NCBI GenBank assembly: GCA_009801015.1
Contig: VHZZ01004794.1
Coordinates: 1-20,300, forward strand
Direction of reading: 5' to 3'
DNA: 20,300 nt
Source of the DNA: Silene noctiflora
Taxonomy: Eukaryota; Streptophyta; Magnoliopsida; Caryophyllales; Caryophyllaceae
Shown: piece after piece, positions 10,391 to 20,157 of the stretch
Position numbering within the stretch: position 1 is the stretch's first letter
How the letters are laid out: every line of letters starts with the position of its first letter
Program-made: the position numbers and the translations under genes
The notes under the pieces: generated by a model
What the model was told of the DNA's origin: nothing
The model's database searches: none
Seen by the model: only the letters and a program-made list of their open reading frames with translations

Positions 10391-10820
10391 ATATGATTTC
10401 TGAGCAATAGGGCAGGCCTGCAAATTGGGTACTTATTTTCTAAGCCCAACAATCCCAGTCCCAACGCACCCCCAACCCAACCCAATGCAATCTGATATTG
10501 ACCCCATTAAATTAATGACCCCACAATTATTAAGCTAAATAAAATAATTAAAGTAATGTTATCATGTAAGGAAGGGGGACATACTCGCCATTTGACGGTC
10601 CCTCATCGTACTCTCACTCTCTCTTCCTCCAGAAAACCAACTCGCCTGCTTCTGTCCGCCTACGCACAAAATTGTTTTTTTTAGGACGATGGTGTAAGGC
10701 GGTGATGGTTGACAATTAGGGTATATGGTGGTGACATAGAGCAGTGATTAACGGTGGTCGAATATTGCGGTGGTTACGACAGTTTACGACGGTCGTAACT
10801 CGTAAGTGGAGGAGGAAATG

Positions 10821-10894
10821 AGAACAAAATGACAGAGGTATAATAGTAAAGACAATACTGTAATGAATAAAATGTGTATTGCGAAAATCACCAC
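10821..10894 (-). mobile_element. Diverged end of a relative of the 673-bp transposon
   Basis: Read on the - strand from 10894, the sequence starts GTGGTGATTTTCGC, then TTTTATTCATTACA, then TTTACTATTATACC and CTGTCATTTTG. The element at 7114 shows the same order: GTTGTGCTTTTTCAC, TTTTACTCATTCACA, TTTACAATTATACC, TTGTCATTTTT. Both continue into C/T-rich then CCACC-rich DNA. It looks like one end of a second, older family member in the opposite orientation. The other end, expected between 10560 and 10640, is not recognisable, so it is probably truncated. Confidence 0.45.
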
Positions 10895-11244
10895 AAGATT
10901 ATGCGTCTTTTCCACATTGCCCTTTTATTTTCCCCATATTTATGTACAATGAAAACCCTTGTTTTTATTTTATTTGTCATTTTAAAAATGTATTACATAA
11001 ATCAAGAAAAATCTTTACATATTCATTACACAAAATAAATTAGTTTACCCCAAAATTTGAACCCACAAACTCCAAGCCACCTTGTTATCTATCCGCTTGC
11101 AAGTTGAAATTGATGATCCTCATCCAAAGTGTGTTGTAAATAAATTGTCTTGGATTATTGGGAACAATAAAAACGCTACAAATAATTCAAGATTTGAACT
11201 CACATAAAACTGAAGCTACAAATTCCAATTACCTTCCATTTCTC

Positions 11245-11336
11245 GTTTAAGGCCGTCTTAATTTAAAACGGCTCTCATAGCCTAATTAAAGAAAGGTGAA
11301 AATTGTGACATTTCTTAGTTTAAGACGGTCTAAAAC
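11245..11336. repeat. Short inverted-repeat element of the TTAAGACGGTCTAA type
   Basis: TTAAGGCCGTCTTAA at about 11248-11262 pairs, with three mismatches, with TTTAAGACGGTCTAA at about 11320-11334. Each arm is itself nearly palindromic. Sequences built on AAGACGGTCTTAA are, from memory, very common small repeats in Caryophyllales. It may be a MITE remnant; no target duplication is clear. Confidence 0.4.
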
Positions 11337-11843
11337 TAGACCTACTGGTTAGAAACACACATTTATGAACCTCTGTTTTTCCGTGTTCTTCAATCCAGTA
11401 GACTCGTTAAAAAGAGGAATCAGAAATGCCAATTAGAACTGATATTAGAGCTGAAACTGACATATCTTGGGAACAACTTTGCTATAGCCACTGATACTAG
11501 AGCTAATCTGTACATATTTTAGCAAAATCGTGCCAATTAATACAGATTTGGCACACAGATCAGGACTGTGTGTACTAAAACGATCAGGCTGAGTACCGAA
11601 ATCATTCTTACACTGTTCATAACCTCTAAAAGTAGGTAATACCAGATTATTAAACATTTCTAATGCACAGAAGCAGCTATCCGAGTGTTTACCACCTTAA
11701 TTTGTACAGTTGTACACCTTTATTGATTGAGTACAAAAAATACATTCCCATGTAAAAATGTATGGGAAAAAAATTACTGTAGAAAAGAAAAACAAAAAAA
11801 TGGCTGAGAAATGCACATTAGAGCACGAGAAAGACGCCAACAC

Positions 11844-14800
11844 CTATGACGAAAAAAGAACTTCCAAATAGTCATCAACATACGCTAAACATGGCCAATA
11901 ATCTGTTCTTATTCGAACCAATGTAGAATTATCTGAAACTTCCATTCGAAAAAGGAGATGATACCTGGGTGGAAGGAATATCAACACTACAAAACAACCC
12001 ATGTTTGATTTCCCAATGTTAACCTTGCTATCTTTGTCATCTTCGTGACCAAAGTATGTCAGGTAAAGTGGCCCCCCATCAGAATCTGAGACAGAGGTAC
12101 TTGCATCTGATGTAGCTGGAAAACCATCAATCCACACAACACTTTTTATAAAGCTTCCATCCTTCACGTGATCTACAAGAGGTGCACCAATCACACTGAT
12201 CACAAATTGAGCTAAATGTCGTTCAACAACCCGAATTGCAAAGTTTGGAGGGACTTCAAGCAGTTTGACTGACTGTGTACCATAAATAGCTGCAAACCCT
12301 TTTCCACCTTTCATTGAAAAGGTTTCCCGGCCCGAGTTGGAAGCGGCCCCACAAACTTCCCACAAAGCATCAAATAGGCGCGACTTATACTCAGGTTGTG
12401 TTTCTTCCGAGATCTCAACAGGCAAAGGAACTGTAAGAAACATGTCCTCAATGCCAACTGGCACACCCTGGAGCTTCCCATTTATAACCTGTCCATTTTC
12501 AGCATTTGCATCAAGAGAAACATCAACAAGGCCAGGGATGGGTTCCCGTGGTTCTAATTCAATGATAACCTGCGTCCCTGAGAGGGACTTGTCAGTATAG
12601 GGAGTTCCAACTGGGACAATGTCTTTAGAATCCTGTCCTGGGATACTTCCGTCAGAAGATGATTCACCTAGAAGAATTGGGATATGGCATGATGGTATAG
12701 AACCATAGGGCGCTGACGAAGAGAGCTTGATCACTATTCCATACATAGCAGGGCGATCATCTAATTCACCGGCGCTCACTTGTGAAGAATCCAATCGCCA
12801 TACATGACTGAAAGGCTCAGCCTTAAACCTCAAAGTACAATGTATTCTAATCTTGAGACCTGGCATGTGCCTAAAATCAGGAATGCACGAAAAATGCTTT
12901 CTCAATATGTCCACAATCTCAGAAATTTTACTATCCATCACTCTAAGTGGCTCTTGGGCATGATCCATCCTTCTTGCAACCGAGATACATTCTATGGCAT
13001 TCTTACCATCTGCATCCTTGCCATTTGACTTTGATTCGTCATCCTTTATGGTATCAACAAACCCATCCTCATCAACTTCATAAGCTAAAGAAGGTAAAAC
13101 CAAGGACCAAGATTGTTTCACAAGAAGTGGTATCACTCGCTCCAGATGGATGTACGATGAAATACTTCGACATTTTTTCGGATCTTGTGATAGATGAGAC
13201 TGAGCATTAAAATGTGGCGATGGTGAAAGACCAATTAGTTGATCACCAAGATTTAGTATATGCCTGAGTTTTTTCCCCGGTATGCATATCAACATTCGTA
13301 AGTAAATCCTGCGAATTACAGAGAAATTACATTCTAAGCCAAAACAAAGGAAATTGTAAAGTAATGCAAGACATAAACCGGTGACCTCAGGTCAATTCTA
13401 TGGCAAGGCAGATGTCATATTTGTGTATCCAAAATATAACCCACACAAGTCCACAACTGACACAGTGGAGGACATTGGGAGTGTCACGAGGACACTTGTG
13501 ACACTCCCGACACACTGCCGACCTCTTAAGTTTATACATAAAAAAAAAAAAAAAAAAACAAAAAAAGAGACAACACTACCCCCCGTGATTCAATGGCCGA
13601 GCATTTCATATTTTGAACCTAGGAGCATGTGCTCAAACCTCGTCACCATAGTTTTTTGCTCCAAGATCTGGCAGAGCTAGTCGTCCCGTGCTAAATATCA
13701 TTCAAGGTAGATGTTCTAAAGAAGACTTGAGAATGTTTCGACATCCAAGCATAATGTTGAGCATAAAAATGTAATTTGACAACTATTTTATCTATTTATG
13801 CTAGAAAGATGCTCATCATAGTACCTTGCATTGTCACGAACCTCCAAATCAGGAAAATAAAGAGATGTAAATGCAAGGAGACGAGAAAGTCCCATGAACA
13901 AACGGGAACTATGATGGTGCAAAAGCATTGTACGGCAGACACCTAGGATTTTGCTTCCCTTGGACCAAGATTTCAACCCTGTATTTGGACCATGTTTCTC
14001 AACAAGGAAAGATGTGAACTTCATAAGTAGCTCTAGCAATCTATGAGGGGGTATGGTATAATTCTTCCCAATTTTTTCAAATAATAGGAAATATGACGAA
14101 AGTCCATAGTTTATGCCGATTTTAGGAATCAAATGTTCATCTATTGTCTGAAGCAGCTTCTGTCCAACCCAACAATGCTTCTCACAGTTCAAAAGGCGGT
14201 CAATTAAGGGGACCACCATGGGAACCAGCTTCTGATGGTCCAACAGCAAGGCCACCAGCATCGTCTGCAATCACAGGATGATTATTAATATTATTTTCGA
14301 AAGGGTCACTGAATTTAACTATCAAGTAGAAAGAATAAATATTTGATTGACACCGTGAAGGAAACCTTCGAAATAAAGTTGACTAACCAAGTCAGTCCAA
14401 CCAGTGGCAATTCTAGGATTTGGACACACGGGGTGAAAAAATGAACAGCATTTTAACATACTTTAAGTAAAAAAAATTATTGAAAAGGCCAAAGGGATAA
14501 CACTTTTATTTCCTTACTGCCAGTGTTGAGATCAAGTTTTTATAGATATATTCAGCATTTTAACATACTTCAAGTAAAAAAATTTATTGAAAAGGCCAAA
14601 ATTAATGGTATAACAAGTATTATTTGATCTCCTGACCACAAATCTAATTTTATTTATCACAGATATTAGTGCAACTGGATTATTGTGTGACACTATTAAT
14701 TATGACTCATCATGCAGACAAATATATGAAAAAACTCACAACTAAAAACACATAAAGCAAGGCTTTAATCTACCTCTTGGATAAAATGAAATGCACAAAA

Positions 14801-17800
14801 CCATAAAACCACCAGATTTCATACGATACTTATAGGCGATCTCCTGATTTATTTTTATTTAAAAACGGGAAACTGGCTATGCCATATTGCCATAAGAGAT
14901 CAGAATGAGAAGATTTTGTGGGCAATATCTTGTGTCCTGCAACAAAACGCCAAAGGCTGTTGACAGTGCTGTCATAAATTGAACATTATTCACTTTGCAC
15001 ACCTGGATTTAATTTCAGTAGAATTTCACAGTTTGCAGTGGGGTTATCAACACCAAACCATGTTGAGCTCTCAATTCCACAATTAGATTAAGTTTCAATG
15101 TTGCTCCCTTCACCTTATGATCTTGTGAATGCAAAGTTCCCGTCTGTCCCTCAATCTCACAAGGGTTGTAGCATCTAGGGCCAGTAACTTGCCAACAGTA
15201 GAGAGAAAGGGAGAAATGTTTTATAACAATGGTTTCTCAGATAGGATACAAGTGTAATGGAACCAGAATGACAGCCAACAGTGCCTAGGCATCACAAGCC
15301 AATACTCCAAGCACAAACACCATGTCATCCTTCAGGTAAGTCATTATGTAAAATAAATTAAATCATGCATTTGTAAGCCTTTTTATAAATATTTGATGGA
15401 ATAAATACCCCCTATTGCATGAAAACATTACTTTAACATTCATCAAACAGTTCTCTATTTCAAAAATTAACAGTTGCTATAGAACAAAAGATCAGTCCGA
15501 GCAAAAAGCATGCTAAAAATTAAACAAAAATTCCACACGATCCATCTTCAACGAGCTTTGCGACACAACTAAATAACAGTGGAGCGATGCTACTATTGTT
15601 ATTCAGGAGCTCAGCATCACACTACCACCTCACATTAACATGTCTTCGTATTAGTTAGCATCTACGAGTTTATGAATCAATCCAGAACCTATGTATGACC
15701 TTCAGCAGCCAAATTTCTTCCCCTCCTTCCCCACAACTGCATATAATCTCCTACTCAATTTAGAAGTTATATATGGCAGTGATTGGACAATAGCCTAATT
15801 TATGCATGCAGGCACAACCCTGCAAATTCTTATCTAACAGCCAAATTCTACAATGAGATTTAGGGCTCGCTTGGGATGAGGGTAATTATTACCGGAGTAA
15901 TAGAAGCTAAAACAGGAAGAAATGGAAGGCGATTGGTGGTTAATGGTGGTTGTGGAGGAAAGAGGAGGTGAGGGAGGAACTATTACGTCCATATGGAGGT
16001 AATACACTACTTGAGGGGAGGTGGGTAACTATTACTCCCTTAATGGAGGGACGATTACACTATGTTACCCATTTCTATCTCCAAGTCTCCACCACCATCA
16101 CTTTCCTCCATTTTTAGTTCATTTCGGCTTTATGACCCTAATGACAATGACGTGTGATTCTTCAAATACCATTATGATCATGAGTTAAACAACTGCCACA
16201 AAAGATGGGTGAGAACTCATGCAAGATTTCATGAGAAGCCCTACAGCTGTTGACACAAGGATACCAGTTCATTTTTACCAATCATCAATTCCTAAGCATT
16301 TCAGTCAATACACAACAATTACAGATTTGATTCAACGGAACAATAAAATGTAAAAATATGGTAAGGCTAGATACGGTAAGGCTAGAAGTTTTAGACTAAG
16401 AACCTAAAGCAAGCTTGAAGGTGCAAATTCAAGAAGCACAATAGGAATATGGATATGAAATACTCAAACTACCCGATCCACCAAGGACAAACTTTAAATA
16501 TGGTTTGAAAGCCAAAGCTTCAGTCTCAAGTTCTAAACAAATGTCATCAAGCCAACGGTGTCTCAAACTCTCAATTATGTCACTGGCGAGGTAAAATAAG
16601 AACAAGATAAATTCCATGTCCTGACCATAGCATGTTGGTTTTTAATCAGTAGGGCATGACATGCTAGTTATGCTACTATAAAAAAATTTGCTGAGCCATC
16701 TTGAAGTTTGATACTCCTAAATATAGAGATCTCAATTGTATCATCAAGTCCATCTTATAATTTGCACTTCAAGTTTCTTACATTGTTATTCTAATATTTA
16801 AATAAACATACTTGATATTTCAATGACAATGCACTTAATAAGTACGAGAGGGCAGCAGTGAATTACCTTTATTGAACGGAAGATAGGAGACTCCATGATA
16901 CGTTTGATGACAGAAAGGTCAGTGTCAAAATGAGGTGATGCGCCTATTAAAAATTTGTGCAGAGTCCGGAAAGCCACTGCAGTCTCCGTGCTCCAAGGAG
17001 GCAGCCATTTATATGCCTCTACACAAACAAGACCATCCTTCAAGCATGTCACAACAGAAAGAACACTACCATCTTGGCTCAAACCCGAATCGCCGAAAAT
17101 GGAGCCATAAGCGAGCAAATCTAGCTTCAGCGCTTTCAGTGCAAGTGCATCATACACTTTTGGATAAAAGTTAGCTTCCAACCTACCAATTAACTTTTTT
17201 TTGCAAACATCCTTCTCAGAGACCAAACCTACAAAACCCAGCAGCCAATGAAGAACAAGCAACCGAAACACCAAAGGTTGCTGTTGTTCCTTAGAAATCA
17301 AAACCAGCCGCCTACAAATCTCGCTCTCCTGCCCATCATACATGTCGGGAAACCACCTAGAAAGTGACAGAACCACGTGCCAAAGCAACGGGTCATAGTT
17401 ATACATCAACCCACCAAACTGAACCTTCAACAAAGATGACTGCAACTCCAACCCAACCGCCAAAGGCATGATCCTAGAGATAAACTCGACCATCCCACAA
17501 GGCGTCAACGCCTGGGCCCACTCTAATAAAAACGATACCACCTTCCTCAACTCCTTCAAACTCGCCCCCGACAAACCCACATGGTCATTATTTCCACCAC
17601 CATCATCAACAGCAGAAGATGACAACAACGACGAGGGGACATTAAAAGGAACCAACGGAAGAGCAGTACTAAAAACAGAAGCAACATTCAATCTACAAAC
17701 AACAACATTATGAATAACCTCTAAAAGCAAAAGAAGGTAGCTTTGACAAGCATGAGTCCTCTCATATTGACAAATACCCCATAAATGGCCAACGATCTCG

Positions 17801-18342
17801 ACGAGCAAACCCGGAAATTCGGTCTCCAATTCTCTCAAGCACTCGCAAGCTAGCGCTCTAATCTGTCGATCAATCCCGTGATTGGGGCGATTAATTATCG
17901 CCAACAAAACCTCGACCAGCTCCTCAACATACTTTCCCAAAGCCCTAACCCTAGCCCTATCAGCATCGACAATTGACATCAAAATAGATGTGGCGACGAC
18001 GAGAAACTGTTCTTTAAGGGAGAAGGTGACGTTGACGTTGTCGATCGGGGATTGAATTAGGGTTTTCAGGGTTTTAAGGAGGTTAGAGAGGAACTCACCT
18101 GCGGCGGCGGCGTCATCGTCGGGGAGGAGGAGAGAGAAGTTGTGGTCAAGGAAGAGAAGGATGCGAAACTTGAGAGAGAGAGGGAAAGAGGGTTTGAGGA
18201 GAGAGGAGAAAGATATTTCGAGGATAGAGAGAGAATGTGGGGTCCATTTGTGGGAGTCGCCATGGTGGAAATCGTCGATTAGAGTTTCGAATTCTTGATG
18301 AGAGAGGGTGCTGATCTTCTTTGAAGGTTGTTGTTTCTCCAT
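11844..18342 (-). CDS. AP5B1: AP-5 complex subunit beta-1 homologue, 3 exons
   Basis: AP5B1 is a large subunit of AP-5, a clathrin-independent adaptor that works with SPG11 and SPG15 on late endosomes and lysosomes in animals; its plant role is little known. Exons are 16867-18342, 13825-14264 and 11844-13308. Introns of 2602 and 516 bases have GT-AG ends and all phases agree, giving 1126 residues, close to the ~1100 I recall for plant homologues. Residues 1 to about 780 are mostly helical and leucine-rich, as in an adaptin solenoid, with a disordered insert near 240-255 (SSSAVDDGGGNND). The exon 2/3 junction rebuilds VRDNARIYLRMLICIPGKKL. After a disordered linker, the C-terminal part (from IRIHCTLRFKAEPFSHVWRL) is beta-rich and appendage-like, ending RIRTDYWPCLAYVDDYLE. 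The start ATG begins MEKQQPSKK. The assignment rests on my memory of the plant family. Confidence 0.88.
13477..13508. repeat. Perfect 11-bp inverted repeat in AP5B1 intron 2
   Basis: GGGAGTGTCAC at 13477-13487 and GTGACACTCCC at 13498-13508 are exact reverse complements around a 10-base loop that contains GGACACTT. The region is full of GTGTC/GACAC words. It could be a terminal fragment of a transposon or the end of a degraded LTR. No function can be read. Confidence 0.6.
13540..13690 (-). mobile_element. Probable tRNA-derived SINE in AP5B1 intron 2
   Basis: On the - strand an A-box-like motif TAGCTCTGCCAG (13679-13668) is followed after 28 bases by a B-box-like motif GGTTTGAGCAC (13639-13629). 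These resemble the tRNA promoter consensus sequences TRGCNNAGYNGG and GGTTCGANTCC with a few mismatches. Downstream is GTTGTCTC and a long T-rich tail (complement of 13573-13540). The spacing and the TTGTCTC-T(n) tail agree with tRNA-derived plant SINEs, some of which end in T. The head position is approximate and I found no convincing target duplication. Confidence 0.45.
14446..14600. repeat. Two 48-bp direct repeats in AP5B1 intron 1
   Basis: Copies at 14446-14493 and 14553-14600 both start CAGCATTTTAACATACTT and end TTATTGAAAAGGCCAAA, with about two mismatches. Starts are 107 bases apart. The close match suggests a fairly recent duplication, or the ends of a small insertion such as very short LTRs. 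The 59 bases between show no coding sequence. Confidence 0.75.
15863..16090. mobile_element. MITE-like fragment in AP5B1 intron 1
   Basis: GGGCTCGCTTGGGATGAGGG followed by TAATTATTACCGG looks like one terminus of a Tourist-like or hAT-like MITE. Sub-terminal words such as GTAACTATTACTCCC recur at 16024-16038. The mirror terminus expected on the right is not recognisable, so the element is either truncated or badly decayed. Purine-rich GGAGG sequence at 15950-16020 faces pyrimidine-rich CCTCC sequence at 16085-16120. Confidence 0.4.
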
Positions 18343-18599
18343 TGTGGTAAAAAACGGAGTTAGAAAAGGGTATCCGCCATGGAAATGGAGTGGTCAAAGC
18401 TTCTGATAGCTACGTGCAGAGGTAGGAAGCAAGGTCAGTGGTGACTGGTGACTGGTGTCGTGCTAAAGGCGCTGTGCTCTATCTTTTGCTGCTTGTCCGC
18501 TTCAAATGTTCATCACACTTTTTTTTTCGACATCAATGAAATCCATATATTTGACCCAGATCCATTACGAACTAACTTGTGCTAGAAAAACATCAATAA
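18343..18599. other. AP5B1 5' flank
   Basis: This stretch must hold the AP5B1 leader and promoter, read on the - strand. No convincing TATA box is visible. Apart from a possible upstream ORF next to the start codon and a T tract near 18520-18528, I see nothing recognisable. Confidence 0.4.
18360..18380 (-). promoter_or_regulatory. Possible six-codon upstream ORF before AP5B1
   Basis: On the - strand an ATG at 18380-18378 opens the short frame MADTLF and stops with TAA at 18362-18360, 17 bases before the main ATG at 18342. Its context (TTTCCATGGC) has G at +4. If the transcript starts upstream, ribosomes would meet this ATG first, which could lower AP5B1 translation. The transcription start is unknown, so its presence in the mRNA is an inference. 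Confidence 0.4.
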
Positions 18600-18720
18600 G
18601 ACCCTGTTTTTTTGGACGGAAATTGTCTGAACTGAACTGAACTGAATTTAATGGAGCTGACTAAATTGAACTTAATGGATCTGAACTGAACTGAACTTAT
18701 ATGAACTGGACATAACGAAA
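18600..18720. mobile_element. Half of a MITE with CTGAA pentamer repeats
   Basis: GACCCTGTTTTTTTGGACGG begins at 18600 and is followed by CTGAACTGAACTGAACTGAA (18627-18646) and further CTGAACTGAACTGAAC at 18681-18696. Elements with a GGCCCTGTT-like end next to CTGAA/TTCAG tracts are, from memory, frequent in Caryophyllales. Only one terminus is visible; the opposite terminus does not occur before the LINE starts. Confidence 0.4.
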
Positions 18721-18728
18721 TAATGATG

Positions 18729-18730
<2 letters not shown>

Positions 18731-18769
<39 letters not shown>
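18731..18769. repeat. (AAT)13 microsatellite
   Basis: Thirteen perfect AAT/ATA units lie between the MITE half and the LINE leader, preceded by imperfect GATGAT units. The position directly at the upstream end of the LINE may be meaningful, but slippage alone can explain the run. Confidence 0.9.
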
Positions 18770-18771
<2 letters not shown>

Positions 18772-18862
18772 TCGGTCTCTCTCTACTTTCTCTCTCTAAA
18801 ATTCTCACTGAAAATCGCGATTGAGTGGTGGACTCTGCCTTTGTTTTGAGGGTTTCGTTGAC

Positions 18863-20157
18863 ATGCCGAGGGGCCGACCGCCCAAATTGCCAGTCGTCGG
18901 TCGTAATACTAAATCTACAGACACCAATAAGGAAATGGATTGTCAACAACGACCAACTGAAACATCAACTCGTTCTCCTAGTATTGTGATTTTAGGGGAT
19001 TTCTTGCAACAACGTACTCCTCAGTCTTCAAGGGCTCCTGCTTCTGGTTCAGCTCCTGTGATAAAACCTCCACCTGTTATGGGTTCCATGGTAACTTCTG
19101 CAGTTAACCCTAATTCTACTGCTCCCCCTTCTAATAATCCCCTTTCCAAGAAACCCTATGTTCAAGTTTTGAAAACGTTTGGTAAGGGTATGGCACTTTC
19201 TTTTGTTTCTAAGATTGATCAGAAAGTTGTTATAGAGGAAGAGGATATTGCAACGGAGATTGAGTATTGGAGTTGTACTATGGTTGGGACTGTTATGGGT
19301 CGTCAAACCTCTTTAGTTGAGTCGAATTCTCTGGTTTCTAAGCACTTGAACCATATTACTACTCCTGAAATTTTATATTTCTCTTGTGGTTGGTATTATT
19401 TTCGTTTCCTTTCTAAGGAGGATATGAAAAGTATTCAGTCTCACTCATGGAATGTCAATGGCTACCCTCTTGTGTTTAAGGAATGGACTCCTACTGTTGC
19501 AAAAGAACTGGCTGTTGTGTCTACTATTCCTATTTGGGTACTGTTCCCAAACTTGGACCCTTGTTTCCGGTCTAAGTCAACATTGAGCAAAGTTGCTAGT
19601 TATGTTGGTAAGCCTATATGTGCTGATGAGCCTACCACATCTAAGAGTAAGATTGCTTTTGCTCGAATTTTGGTAGAGGTGCATCTATCTAAGGAATTGC
19701 CTAAGGGGATGAAGCTTCAGACTCCCTATAGAGGTACTATCTTACAAATGATAGATTATGAATGGGTTCCTCATTATTGTCGTACCTGTAACAAGATAGG
19801 GCATACTCAGGACAGATGTAATATGAATAAGCCAAAACAAGTTTATGTGCCTAAGAAACCATCTACTGAGCAGGCTACATTATTTCGGACCCAATCCAGA
19901 AACCCCATGGGCAATTAGAGATTGAGGAGGGGTTCATTCAGCCACCTCAAAAGAAATCTGGGAAAAAAGGCTTTATTTCTCCTAGTAAAACTGTTGTTTC
20001 TTGTTTGGATAACCAATTTGCTTCTCTAGGAGAATCTGAGGATCCTATTATAGTCTACATAGGGGTAGATCAGGAAAATGTTCATGTGGAGCTAGAGCAA
20101 GGTAATGTTGTGGAGATTGAACCTGAAGGTCTTCCTTCCCTTCTTTCACCTCAATGA
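18863..20157 (+). pseudogene. LINE ORF1 (AT-hook, DUF4283, CCHC knuckle), one frameshift
   Basis: ORF1 protein binds the LINE RNA and forms the RNP that returns to the nucleus. The chosen ATG begins MPRGRPPKLP, which contains an AT-hook-like RGRPPK; an in-frame extension to 18821 has only a TTG. The first frame runs to a TAG at 19916-19918 (351 residues). A Pro/Ser/Thr-rich part spans about 30-100, a DUF4283 domain about 118-225, and a zinc knuckle CX2CX4HX4C has C306, C309, H314 and C319. The coding frame then shifts. The continuing frame opens after a TGA at 19866-19868 and stays open to TGA at 20155-20157, including QLEIEEGFIQPPQKKSG at 19912-19962. The shift therefore lies between about 19869 and 19911. 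A single small indel explains it. Confidence 0.8.

Larger units (their letters stand above)
10391..11843. other. Intergenic DNA between the YceD and AP5B1 genes
   Basis: No gene is supported here. The left part should hold the YceD promoter; the right end (about 11640-11843) should hold the AP5B1 3' UTR. In between are a relative of the 7114-7786 transposon, G/T-rich GGTGGT sequence at 10680-10800, a palindromic repeat near 11245-11336, and otherwise A/T-rich sequence. Confidence 0.45.
14265..16866. other. First intron of AP5B1, mostly without identifiable content
   Basis: This 2602-base intron separates exons 1 and 2 of AP5B1. Apart from a direct duplication near 14446-14600 and a MITE-like fragment at 15863-16090, it is A/T-rich, unremarkable sequence. 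I found no open reading frame with a recognisable product, and no tRNA or snoRNA signature. Near 14407-14442 the string GGCAATTCTAGGATTT followed by GGGGTGAAAAA resembles a widespread degenerate plant repeat. Confidence 0.5.

Noticed and set aside
13560-13690. tRNA gene candidate, because of the A- and B-box-like motifs
   Set aside because: No cloverleaf with acceptor and anticodon stems can be drawn, and the boxes carry mismatches. A SINE explains them better.
16935-17713. Two ~80-residue + strand open frames
   Set aside because: They are antisense to AP5B1 exon 1, which is clearly coding in the other direction, and resemble nothing I know.
18146-18397. 83-residue open frame on the - strand over the AP5B1 start
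   Set aside because: It starts with TTG, not ATG, and lies out of frame over the real exon 1. Its composition is a by-product of the CT-rich coding sequence.
18593-18949. 118-residue - strand open frame with a long isoleucine run
   Set aside because: The isoleucines come from the AAT microsatellite read in reverse. It spans the MITE half, the microsatellite and the LINE leader, so it is not a gene.
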